DNA of 64,000 nt, from contig CAYXYF010000008.1 in NCBI GenBank assembly GCA_964469265.1, positions 10,441 through 74,440 on the forward strand, read 5' to 3'. Positions 40,480-48,901 of the stretch are shown piece after piece. The stretch comes from JAEYZS01 sp964469265. GTDB taxonomy: Bacteria; Bdellovibrionota; Bdellovibrionia; Bdellovibrionales; JAEYZS01. The translations under genes were made by a program, and so were the position numbers. Under the pieces are notes generated by a model. That model had not been told where the DNA came from. It was given only the letters and a program-made list of their open reading frames with translations, and made no database searches. Numbering within the stretch: the first letter of the stretch is position 1; every line of letters starts with the position of its first letter.

Positions 40480-43400
40480 TTAGAATGGTCGGCTTCCAGT
40501 CCCTTTCGGCGCATTTTCGTCAAAATCGATGTCGTAATTTGTCGCTCCCATAGATGCAGCTTCAAGGATATTTGCACTCATAAAGAGGTCCTCAGCCATT
40601 CCAAATAGTTGATTTGCCGCAATAAATGCTGTCGTCAGAGCGTCGTTTCTCTTAAAATTCACCAGCTCAAATCCTTGAACCTCTGGATTTAGGCGAACAC
40701 CATCACGAATGACCTTGAAGTTTCTCTCTGTTAATCCATAGGTTAAAGGAAGTGGTTCATTTTCGAAGGTCATGTTTTCGACATATTGGTAGAACGGCTC
40801 ACTAATAGTTGGGTCGTTTTCTACACGCATTTGGAGTCTTACCATTGGTGGAACAGTTTCAACGCCATCTCGTTTTTTAAAGAACGGGGTAATTACCGCC
40901 GCCGTGTCGACTGCTTCATTACCAAACCCGAGGGCAGCAAATATACTTCTCATTTCTAGAAGGGCTAGAGCATACTTTTCGCGTATGTCAGTTGAGTTAT
41001 GCCCAGAGACTCGAGGCACACTAGTATTTCCTTTCTGGGATGTTATTACCATGCCTTCACCGCGCGTATCGATTGTACGCAGGTCATTGAGTAGTCCATA
41101 AAGAATTGTTTTTAAATTTTTTAATTTATTATTGAAAAGCGCAATGTCTTGTTTTGTTTTTTGAGAAGTATAGTTTTGGATCTCAGGAGTCATAACGTAA
41201 GCTCTGTTTAAGATCTTTAAATAAAGATTCATCTCTTCAACGTAGGATTGCACGAGGTTAGCGGGTAAGGATCTTGGCTTTGACCGCGGCGCTTTGACGG
41301 CTGCAGCGAGGCCTTTTAACGAAGGGTCGCCTCGGCCACGTTCACTATCAATTGCTTCTCTGTAAGTTTTTCTTAACAGAACCGAATAGTCTTTAGAGAA
41401 TGTCTCGTACGCAACAGCAACTCGCGGAGTAACTTCCTCTTCCCACCAAGCAAGGAAGTTAGGGTATTGGAATCCGCCCAGTTGCTCTGAAAGGTTAAGA
41501 ACCTTTGGATCGATGTTATTGATCAGGTACGTAAATAAAGAATCGTAACTGACGCCGTTAACCTTAAAATGGTTATTTTTATTTTTACTTGGTCTAATGG
41601 GCGTTAATGGGTTTTTGCAGACCTGAGTTAAGTCATCTTTGACAATCCGTGGAACATAGAAGTCTACGCCTGTACCATATTTGATCGCCTTAAAAGTATT
41701 TAAAAGTGGCGAAACATTCTCGCGCAATCGCAGATCGTTAATGTTATGTGTTTTTTTAGCGAGCCAGTCAGTTGCTTTGTTCAAAGCGCCAAATATTTTA
41801 TTTACTCCACTATCAAAATAAGTGGCAAAGCCAGCTCTTCTTCTGTCAACACGTGTGGATTCTGAATCTAAATTATTCCCGCAAGCTGCATACCAGATAA
41901 GGGTATCCGTAGGCGTGCCCTTTTCTTCAAACAACTCAAGATATTCACCTTTTTCTTCCTTAAGTTGATCGTTAAACATTTGAACAAATGCGACTTTACT
42001 TGGAAGCGGTCGTGGATCTCCGATAAATTTTCTGATGTCGCTGATTTCTTTTTTTGCCATTGATTTTTCAAGCTCAGGGTAAACAGAAGCTTTTGCCTCT
42101 CCACGAGATGCATAAGGACTTACCGGAGCAGGACGGTGGCTGCGAGAGCTCGCGATTATATCAGTGTAAAACTGCTTATGTAGCTCATTGATTTTAATAA
42201 TAGCGTTAACAAGATGAACATAATTTCTCGGTGTTTTTTCCCGCGCGTAAACCGAAATTAGACGTTTTGCCTCGGTGAGACCTTCAACGAGCTTTGAACT
42301 TTGATTTGTTTTATTTGTGGCGTTCCATCGTCTTGTAAAAGCATTTATATCAGAAATTGATTTATCGATAACTGGAATTGCATCAACTAATCTTTGTGCC
42401 CGCGCTCTTTCAAGATCTCTATGGTCACCAGTATCTTGGAAACCTTCGGTGGGAACAACGCCATAGAAGTAATTAGCCTTTGCAAGCGGGTTGTAAGCCA
42501 TGGACTCGTTTTTTGGGTCCTCTTTCATGAAGTACGAATAATTGATGAGTTGATCAAAGAAGTCCCTTGATACATCATGCATGACTTGGAATTCTGAGAT
42601 ATATCGCATCCAGTTCATGTAGCTGTTCATAAAGTCATAGGTAATAGTTTCGCGCCACTTTTTATTCTTTTCAGCGATATCAATTAATGAACTCAAGCCC
42701 TCGCCGCAGACCTTGAGGTCATTTTCTACATGTAGCGGGAGATGATCTTTTGTGCTGTACCGTAAGTTTTGAGCCGCATTCTTACACATTTGTTGGGTTG
42801 TATCTGTCCAACGGCTTTGATCAAGCGCTGATATGAGTAAATTAACGCCTTGTCTTGAAACTGATAATTTTCGAGATGAGTTTACGGTCGACTCAATAGC
42901 TTTATGAACGACTGGGTGAAGGAGTTCATCGGCTTGTAAGAAGAGCACGAGATCAAAAATTCTAAGACCTAAACCAACTGGCCCTGGAACTACTTTTCCT
43001 TTTGCTAAGTTCTTCGGACGAACTGCCTTTTTCATCAAAGCAGTAACTCCGTAGAGCGGAAGAATTCTTCTTCCGACACCTTTGTAAGCCATTTGAACGA
43101 AAGATGAGCCTGCAGCAGCGCCTACAACGGTGATAACTGATGTAACATATCTAAAGAGGTTGTCAGACGTCATCACTGCGTTCCAACCTTCCATACATTT
43201 CTCAGCTCTTTTTTCAGGGCTATTGTACTCAGGTTTTTGTGTATTATAGAGAGCATCTGCACAAGGCTTTGTGAGTGTAATCAGGTCATGAGTAATATTT
43301 GAGAAAACAGAACCAACACCCATAGCTAAGAATCCTAGGAATGGACCAGCCATCGCTTTTAATCTCGGGCTATTCGATGTTGCTAGCATGGTTTGGAATA

Positions 43401-44100
43401 TTGTTTGAGCGTATCTATTACCAACCATGAAGGCAAAGAAGCCAGCCTGTGCAATTGGATCTTGAAGTTCTTCAAGAAAAAGCTCCAGCGCCATCGGGTT
43501 TTTTTCGTATTTAGTCATGAGATTAAAAAGATGGTTTGCTCCAACTCCTGTATAGAAGGTGAGAGCCTCAATACCGAAATGCAGACCATAAGGGCCCGCA
43601 GCCTGTCGAGTCGCATTTCTTAAAGCACTAAAATGCGAAAATCGTTGTTTGGCTTTTTCGGATTCGATACGACGAAATTCAGCATCAATAAAGCCTTCAG
43701 GGTTTGCTCTTGCTATCGAGAGAGGAGAAAGCCTTTCAATTTCCGCTCGATCGTTTTTATGAAGCTCTATTACAACTCCAGACTTCTCATCGACAATCGT
43801 TCCATAAAGCTTCGCGCGGTTAGACCGAGCTGTTTTTGTTTCAAATTTTGCTTCTTCAATGGCCTTTTCAACAGCTTCAGAGAGCTTATCTTTTTTTAAT
43901 TTTAAAAAAACTGGTTCATTAGGTTTAAAGCTAGGGTTTTGTCTTTCTTCAATAAGGCGGACTAATTCCTCTGTTGAGATCTCTTCGATAAAATCACCGC
44001 TATAAGTAGAAGCCTGTGCAGTTCCAAATGTTGCAAAAGTGTTGCCGACCATTGCAAACACAATCGCTAAACTCGTCATCAACTTAGTCCAATTTTTCAT
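40480..44100 (-). CDS. 1206-residue exported protein of unknown function
   Basis: The longest gene of the window, with GAGGAAAC 4 nt before its ATG. A signal peptide (MKNWTKLMTSLAIVFAMVGNTFATFGTAQA) is followed by an acidic-basic helical section, then four to five hydrophobic helices between residues about 200 and 420 (AGFFAFMVGNRYAQTIFQTML, GPFLGFLAMGVGSVFSNI, YVTSVITVVGAAAGSSFVQMA, LRIFDLVLFLQADELLHPVV). The remaining 750 residues are soluble-looking helices with scattered Cys. No repeats, no enzyme motif and no known domain were recognised. It is divergent from the LpoB-like gene across a 237-bp spacer. Length, exported nature and the lack of any visible homologous family make it a candidate lineage-specific envelope protein. 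Confidence 0.75.
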   Translation of the reverse strand: MKNWTKLMTSLAIVFAMVGNTFATFGTAQASTYSGDFIEEISTEELVRLIEERQNPSFKPNEPVFLKLKKDKLSEAVEKAIEEAKFETKTARSNRAKLYGTIVDEKSGVVIELHKNDRAEIERLSPLSIARANPEGFIDAEFRRIESEKAKQRFSHFSALRNATRQAAGPYGLHFGIEALTFYTGVGANHLFNLMTKYEKNPMALELFLEELQDPIAQAGFFAFMVGNRYAQTIFQTMLATSNSPRLKAMAGPFLGFLAMGVGSVFSNITHDLITLTKPCADALYNTQKPEYNSPEKRAEKCMEGWNAVMTSDNLFRYVTSVITVVGAAAGSSFVQMAYKGVGRRILPLYGVTALMKKAVRPKNLAKGKVVPGPVGLGLRIFDLVLFLQADELLHPVVHKAIESTVNSSRKLSVSRQGVNLLISALDQSRWTDTTQQMCKNAAQNLRYSTKDHLPLHVENDLKVCGEGLSSLIDIAEKNKKWRETITYDFMNSYMNWMRYISEFQVMHDVSRDFFDQLINYSYFMKEDPKNESMAYNPLAKANYFYGVVPTEGFQDTGDHRDLERARAQRLVDAIPVIDKSISDINAFTRRWNATNKTNQSSKLVEGLTEAKRLISVYAREKTPRNYVHLVNAIIKINELHKQFYTDIIASSRSHRPAPVSPYASRGEAKASVYPELEKSMAKKEISDIRKFIGDPRPLPSKVAFVQMFNDQLKEEKGEYLELFEEKGTPTDTLIWYAACGNNLDSESTRVDRRRAGFATYFDSGVNKIFGALNKATDWLAKKTHNINDLRLRENVSPLLNTFKAIKYGTGVDFYVPRIVKDDLTQVCKNPLTPIRPSKNKNNHFKVNGVSYDSLFTYLINNIDPKVLNLSEQLGGFQYPNFLAWWEEEVTPRVAVAYETFSKDYSVLLRKTYREAIDSERGRGDPSLKGLAAAVKAPRSKPRSLPANLVQSYVEEMNLYLKILNRAYVMTPEIQNYTSQKTKQDIALFNNKLKNLKTILYGLLNDLRTIDTRGEGMVITSQKGNTSVPRVSGHNSTDIREKYALALLEMRSIFAALGFGNEAVDTAAVITPFFKKRDGVETVPPMVRLQMRVENDPTISEPFYQYVENMTFENEPLPLTYGLTERNFKVIRDGVRLNPEVQGFELVNFKRNDALTTAFIAANQLFGMAEDLFMSANILEAASMGATNYDIDFDENAPKGTGSRPF

Positions 44101-44337
44101 AGGTTTCCTCTAAGGATAGATATATTCAATTGATGTGCCACAAATTGGGCATCGGGGCTAACTCTAACCTGGTTTTTTATAATAGTTTCAATAGGTTAAA
44201 TAATAGGCAGTAAGTCCAAAAACGCCGCACCTCTTGAACAACATTTTAGGGCAACCATATGTATAAGGACTTGGCACTTTGATTTTTGCTTGCTTAAATA
44301 TAGCCCTAGGAATTTAAAAGTTAAGAAGGGATTTTTG

Positions 44338-44940
44338 ATGAAACAATTAGTCGCTACTGTTTGTATAATAGTTGCTGCCATTACGATGGCAGCATGTGGA
44401 CCAAAAGCATTTAAAAAAGGTGATTACGACTCAGATATTGAGCGAGCAAACTTATTAAACGATAAGTGGTCCGAGTCTGATATGCAAAAGGTCGTAAAAG
44501 ATCTTGTTGCAAGCTTGTCACAGCACCCATCCATTGCAAAAGCAAAGACTCCACCGCTTGTTATGGTCACGCAACTTCAAAATAAAACCAGCGAGCATAT
44601 CGACACCCAAAGTGTCATGGATATGGTTCGGGTAGAGCTTATGAATACGGGTAAGGTTTTATTCGTTGATAAAGAAGCTCGAGACGACATTAAAGATGAA
44701 TACAAATACCAAGAATCTGGCATGGTTTCACAAGGCACGCGCAAAGGACCAGGAAAACAAGAAGGCGCAGATTTTATCCTTAACGGAAGACTCGACTCTA
44801 TTGTTCAAGAAGTCGGAAAAGATAAAACGGTTTACTATAAGGTGACACTGAACCTGACAAGCCTTGAAAGAAACGTTATTGTTTGGTCTGGCTACAAACA
44901 AATCCGAAAAATTTATAAAAAGAAATCAGTAGGGCTTTAA
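44338..44940 (+). CDS. lpoB: LpoB-like lipoprotein (penicillin-binding protein activator)
   Basis: 200 residues from ATG 44338 (AAGGG 7 nt upstream); the frame extends to 44290. The signal ends in the lipobox AAC (MAACGPKAF), so it is anchored by acyl-Cys at about residue 20. The domain PPLVMVTQLQNKTSEHIDTQSVMDMVRVELMNTGKVLFVD and ADFILNGRLDSIVQEVGKDKTVYYKVTLNL is the LpoB/CsgG-like fold. LpoB stimulates PBP1B from the outer membrane in enterobacteria; here PBP1A (19731-22436) or another class A PBP is the likely partner. Followed after 5 bp by a COG3014-type lipoprotein, a pairing seen in other Proteobacteria. Confidence 0.8.
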   Translation: MKQLVATVCIIVAAITMAACGPKAFKKGDYDSDIERANLLNDKWSESDMQKVVKDLVASLSQHPSIAKAKTPPLVMVTQLQNKTSEHIDTQSVMDMVRVELMNTGKVLFVDKEARDDIKDEYKYQESGMVSQGTRKGPGKQEGADFILNGRLDSIVQEVGKDKTVYYKVTLNLTSLERNVIVWSGYKQIRKIYKKKSVGL

Positions 44941-44945
44941 TTCTT

Positions 44946-46214
44946 ATGAGTGCCAAAGTTATTTTTATTTTACTTTGGCCCTTAATATTTTTGGGAAGTG
45001 TGAGCTGCTCCCACTTCTCCAAAGTCTCCAATCAAACCCAACATTACATTGCAAACCAAGACTACGATAAAGCCATTGAGGTCTTAAAACCCTTAGCTGA
45101 AAAAGAAAGTGACGATCAGCTTGTTTACCTTCTTGATTATGCGACAGTTTTACATCTTGCTGGAAAATACGATGAAAGCATTAGGGCATTTTTAAAAGCA
45201 GACGACATAGCTGCAATTAAAGACTATCACTCGTTATCTCGCGTAGCGGGCAGTATTCTTTTAAATGAAGGAATGGTTCAATACAAAGGCGATGATTTTG
45301 AAAAGGTATTTATTCATGTTTATCTCGCATTAAATTTTTTGATGAAGTCAGATCTTAACGGCGCCTTGGTTGAAGCAAGAAGAACCAACGAAATACTTCA
45401 AAAGTATAGAGATGAAGCAAAAAAGGACTATGATCAAAACGCGCTTGCATTTTATTTAAGTGGCTTAATATGGGAAGCTGACAAGAAATGGGATGACGCT
45501 TATATTGCTTATAAGGATGCATTAAATAGGGACCCGACTAATAAAACTTTTCAGATCGATGTTTATCGGCTTTCTAAATTTGCAAACCGTCAAGATGAGA
45601 CAAGAGTTCTTTTTGAAAAGCTAGGTGTGAATCTTGAATCGGTTCGAAAGCTCGAAGCAAAAAATTCGGTTTCAAAAAATGACAGCGAGCTAATCGTAAT
45701 CTATCAAAATGGTCGTGGTCCGATTAAAAAACCTCATCCAAGCTTTCCTCGCATTCCAAAGCTTTATCCCTATCCAGCCACGGCAAACTCAGCACGCGTA
45801 CAAGTTATCGGGGAAAGTTTCCTCAATCCCGTCGTGCGGGAAACTAAAAGCATTTATAGTGTAACAGACGTCGCTATTAAGACGTTAGACGATCAATACG
45901 CGGCTTTAATTGCCAAGCGAGCGGCGGGTATTGCCGCAAAATACACCGTGGCCAAACAGATCGGGAAAAAAGACGATATATTAGGAGCCATAGCGTGGGT
46001 CGGAATGAATATTGCTGATCAGGCAGACCTAAGACAGTGGTCAACTCTTCCTGCTGATATTCAAGTCACGAGGATTAAACTTCCTCCTGGAAATTACTCG
46101 GTCTCGATAGAGGCGCTTGATTATCAAGGAAGTCCTTTATCTATGAAGATGTCATCCAAAGAGGTTGAGGTTAAGCCAAGGCAAAAAACATTTCTGACGT
46201 GGAGAGCCTTTTAA
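44946..46214 (+). CDS. TPR lipoprotein, COG3014-like
   Basis: 422 residues. The leader MSAKVIFILLWPLIFLGSVSCSHFSK has a lipobox ending SVSC. Residues about 30-215 form tetratricopeptide-like helices (NQDYDKAIEVLKPLAEKE, GKYDESIRAFLKADDI, AFYLSGLIWEADKKWDDAYIAYKDALNRDP). The C-terminal half is beta-rich (KLPPGNYSVSIEALDYQGSPLSMKMSSKEVEVKPRQKTFLTWRAF). This architecture matches COG3014 proteins commonly found beside LpoB-like genes. Function unknown; a scaffold for peptidoglycan synthases is a guess. The start is coupled to the upstream gene by 5 bp. Confidence 0.75.
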   Translation: MSAKVIFILLWPLIFLGSVSCSHFSKVSNQTQHYIANQDYDKAIEVLKPLAEKESDDQLVYLLDYATVLHLAGKYDESIRAFLKADDIAAIKDYHSLSRVAGSILLNEGMVQYKGDDFEKVFIHVYLALNFLMKSDLNGALVEARRTNEILQKYRDEAKKDYDQNALAFYLSGLIWEADKKWDDAYIAYKDALNRDPTNKTFQIDVYRLSKFANRQDETRVLFEKLGVNLESVRKLEAKNSVSKNDSELIVIYQNGRGPIKKPHPSFPRIPKLYPYPATANSARVQVIGESFLNPVVRETKSIYSVTDVAIKTLDDQYAALIAKRAAGIAAKYTVAKQIGKKDDILGAIAWVGMNIADQADLRQWSTLPADIQVTRIKLPPGNYSVSIEALDYQGSPLSMKMSSKEVEVKPRQKTFLTWRAF

Positions 46215-46224
46215 CAATCTGGCC

Positions 46225-46252
46225 TTGGCATCATTATCAAATGATTTATAAT
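46225..46252 (+). promoter_or_regulatory. Sigma70 promoter of the lytic transglycosylase gene with spacer palindrome
   Basis: TTGGCA (46225-46230), 16-bp spacer, perfect TATAAT (46247-46252), then 8 nt to the ATG at 46261, hence leaderless or nearly so. An inverted repeat ATCATT-N4-AATGAT (46230-46245) occupies almost exactly the spacer, as expected of an operator for a regulator acting on the promoter itself. Confidence 0.6.
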
Positions 46253-46260
46253 TTATAGAC

Positions 46261-48402
46261 ATGAAAAACTCTTCTGCAAGCATCACAACATTCGTCGTGT
46301 CACTTCTTTTGCTCACTGAAATATCATTTGGAGTTCAAAGATCTGTTAGCTCAGAGTCTTTAGAAGAAAACGATAAAGTTTGGCTCGAAAGTTACAACAA
46401 GGCCCAGAGTTCTTGTAAAGAGTTTGAAGCCCTTACATCAAAAGATTTCCCGACAGAAGAAATCAAGGCAGTTTCTGTTTTGCGCTACTCTCAAAAGTGC
46501 GAGCCTAATAAAAATGTTGTTCAAGATGTAAAAGACAAGTGGTTAAAAAAGGATGCAATCATCACGGGTTTGCGAGAAACCAAAAGCGCCATACTTTTTG
46601 CGAATTATTATGAACAGTATCTCAAGATGAATGCAAATGATCGCGCATCTATTGAGTTTTTAGAAAGAGCTAAGCTCTATCGGAAACATCTTGGCAGTTT
46701 AGATCCAAAAGTTTACAGAACTCTTTTTAATAAAATGCTGGATATGTTCCCATCTTTTTATGTTGAGTACGGAAGAAAAGTTCCTGAAAAAAAACTCTTT
46801 GAGGCGGCATACGGATTGCGGATGCAGCGCAAATTCAATGAAGCGCGAAAAATCTATGATCAAATTATTTTAGAATCCAAACGCGATCTCAAGAACTATA
46901 AAACAGTTTACTCAAAGACGGCAGCGCTTCGGGATATTTTTAGAGCCTATGAATACAGCCGAGTTATTAGAAGGGTTGAGAACAAAAAAGAATTAGGGAT
47001 TAAAGAACTCAAAGAAGGATTTACGTTTTTTGGAAACTATGTCACAAAAGATCCGAACAAAGCTTACCTTAAATTTTATACCGACATAGCCGTCCAGCTT
47101 GCTCGTGATATTTGGACTGAGGGTAGAGTCACTGAAGCAAGAACTCTGCTCGAGAGGGTTGCCAAGCATGCTCCAAAGGGCGCATCTTTAGACCAAGTAT
47201 ACTGGGTACTAGGCAGGATGGATCAGGAGAAGGAAAATTTTAAAGGAGCTATATCGTTTTTTGAAAAGGCCATTAAAGAAAAACCTGATAAAGATTTTGA
47301 ACTAAAACTTTTATGGCTTATTGCTTGGAGCGCAAAAAAAGATTCGCAACTTGATAGAGCACTTGATACTTTAAGTTCCCTTGAAAAGAAAACTCGAGGC
47401 CCTCAATATGAGTCCACCCATCATAAAAGTCTTTTTTGGCAGGCGATGATCCACAGAGAGCAAAATAAAGATAGCAAATCAAATAAGATTTTAAAAAAGG
47501 TCGTTAAAGGAAATCCATGGGGATATTACGGAAGGTTAGCTCTGTTAGAAGTTGATCCCGAAGCCTATCATCAAACCCTGTCTGTTGATCCGAAACTTGG
47601 TGATAGCGACATAGTGGATTCAAACAAGGTCCGAACGATTAATCTTTTGCTTGCGATGGATGAGTCAAAAGTATTATCAGAATACCTCTCAGATCTTTGG
47701 AGAAGTATTGGCCGGTCTAAGCGGAGAAAGCTAGATACTCGGCTTCAGTTCTTAGCATGGTCTAATGACTCAGGCCTTTTAAAAGAAAATCAGCAGATGT
47801 TAGAAATCTTTGATGCAGATTCTAAATCGGACCTCTTTGAGCGCGCACCTTCTTTCTTTTATCCTCAGCCGTATCTTGCAACTGTGCAAACTTATGCAAA
47901 AAAATTCAAAGTTCCTCAAGAGATTGTTTATTCAATTATGAGACAAGAGTCTTTATTTGATAAAAAAGCGCGCTCGCCAGCCGATGCATTCGGACTTTTA
48001 CAACTGCTACCTCGCGTGGCAAGCCGACACACAAAGGAAGCTGGTGTGACATTCAAAGAGCCAGAGGAGCTTTATGATCCTGATGTGGTTCTTCCCTTGG
48101 GAATTGCGCATCTTTCAGAATTATTGAAAAGATTCGATAAATCTATGGTCTTAACCGCTGCAAGCTATAATGCAGGCGTAAATCCCGTAAGAGGATGGCT
48201 GCGTTCTAGATATCGAGGCAATACCTATGAATTTATGGAAGACATTCCTTACTTAGAGACGGAATTCTATACGAAGTTGGTTTTCAGGAACCTTTCTTTT
48301 TATGTTCAATTCAACAAAGATCTTAAAGGTAAGGAAAGAGTTGAGCTTCTCAGGTCCTATTTTAATATAAATCACTCAAATGATAAGTTAACGAGTAAAT
48401 AA
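46261..48402 (+). CDS. slt: Soluble lytic murein transglycosylase (Slt70-like)
   Basis: 713-residue periplasmic enzyme cleaving the MurNAc-GlcNAc bond with 1,6-anhydro product. A signal-like segment (VVSLLLLTEISFG) is followed by a long helical superhelix with TPR-like repeats (ARKIYDQIILESKRDL, ARTLLERVAKHAP, AISFFEKAIKEKPDK). The C-terminal catalytic domain (about 540-700) has VYSIMRQESLFDKKARSPADAFGLLQLLPRVA, with Glu563 in the ES motif, and LTAASYNAGVNPVRGWL. All SLT-domain signatures are present. The gene has its own promoter at 46225-46252 and lies 46 bp after the COG3014 gene. Products feed the NagZ/AmgK-type recycling pathway in this window. Confidence 0.93.
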   Translation: MKNSSASITTFVVSLLLLTEISFGVQRSVSSESLEENDKVWLESYNKAQSSCKEFEALTSKDFPTEEIKAVSVLRYSQKCEPNKNVVQDVKDKWLKKDAIITGLRETKSAILFANYYEQYLKMNANDRASIEFLERAKLYRKHLGSLDPKVYRTLFNKMLDMFPSFYVEYGRKVPEKKLFEAAYGLRMQRKFNEARKIYDQIILESKRDLKNYKTVYSKTAALRDIFRAYEYSRVIRRVENKKELGIKELKEGFTFFGNYVTKDPNKAYLKFYTDIAVQLARDIWTEGRVTEARTLLERVAKHAPKGASLDQVYWVLGRMDQEKENFKGAISFFEKAIKEKPDKDFELKLLWLIAWSAKKDSQLDRALDTLSSLEKKTRGPQYESTHHKSLFWQAMIHREQNKDSKSNKILKKVVKGNPWGYYGRLALLEVDPEAYHQTLSVDPKLGDSDIVDSNKVRTINLLLAMDESKVLSEYLSDLWRSIGRSKRRKLDTRLQFLAWSNDSGLLKENQQMLEIFDADSKSDLFERAPSFFYPQPYLATVQTYAKKFKVPQEIVYSIMRQESLFDKKARSPADAFGLLQLLPRVASRHTKEAGVTFKEPEELYDPDVVLPLGIAHLSELLKRFDKSMVLTAASYNAGVNPVRGWLRSRYRGNTYEFMEDIPYLETEFYTKLVFRNLSFYVQFNKDLKGKERVELLRSYFNINHSNDKLTSK

Positions 48403-48451
48403 TTGATTTAACTTGAAAGATTCGTTAGTTTTTCCTATTGGGGATTATTCT

Positions 48452-48847
48452 ATGAAAAAGTTTGCGTACATGTTTCTTTTGGTATTGGTCCTAATCGGAG
48501 CGATCTTAGGTTATATAAATTTCTACAGTTATATTTTTGCAAGAGAAGTAAAGGGCGTGATCTTAAACATTGAAAAGCCCACGGCTCCAACCACAATTGT
48601 TGGCACTAATGGTTCAATTGGAATCGATCCTGCTCATGCTGAACTCTACAACTATGCTGTTGCTATTCAAATGGAGAACGGTGAAATTCTCATGGCGTCT
48701 TCGACAGATCGTCAGTGGGTTGTTGCAGAGAAAGGAAAGTGTGTTGTCGCAAAATTCTATCCTTATCCTCCTTGGGACTTCGATCGTTCTGGAACCTATT
48801 TTAAAGCGCGCCTAAAAAGAATGTTCGACTGCCCTCAAGCAGAATAG
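48452..48847 (+). CDS. Small single-pass membrane protein
   Basis: 131 residues from ATG 48452 (GGGGA 8 nt upstream); the frame reaches 48413. One helix near the N-terminus (FAYMFLLVLVLIGAILGYINFYSYIF), followed by a beta-rich outer domain (EVKGVILNIEKPT, YAVAIQMENGEILMASSTDRQW) with Cys near KGKCVVAKF and FDCPQ. The domain resembles proteins of the DUF3592 type (a helix followed by a small barrel with GEIL and TxDxxW patterns), but I do not claim this. Function unknown. It follows slt by 49 bp. Confidence 0.6.
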   Translation: MKKFAYMFLLVLVLIGAILGYINFYSYIFAREVKGVILNIEKPTAPTTIVGTNGSIGIDPAHAELYNYAVAIQMENGEILMASSTDRQWVVAEKGKCVVAKFYPYPPWDFDRSGTYFKARLKRMFDCPQAE

Positions 48848-48866
48848 CTTTTCTTTTGCTAATTCA

Positions 48867-48895
48867 TTGACCGCAAAATGTTATCCAAGTAAAAA
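48867..48895 (+). promoter_or_regulatory. Sigma70 promoter of the CPA2 antiporter gene, leaderless
   Basis: TTGACC (48867-48872, 5 of 6), 17-bp spacer, TAAAAA (48890-48895, 4 of 6), 6 nt, ATG 48902. The only purine run (AAGG) abuts the ATG, too close for ribosome binding. Confidence 0.5.
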
Positions 48896-48901
48896 TTAAG
48901 G

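Noticed and set aside
41868..42113. Minus-strand alternate frame of 81 codons within the 1206-residue gene
   Set aside because: Fully contained in another frame of the long gene with no start signals.
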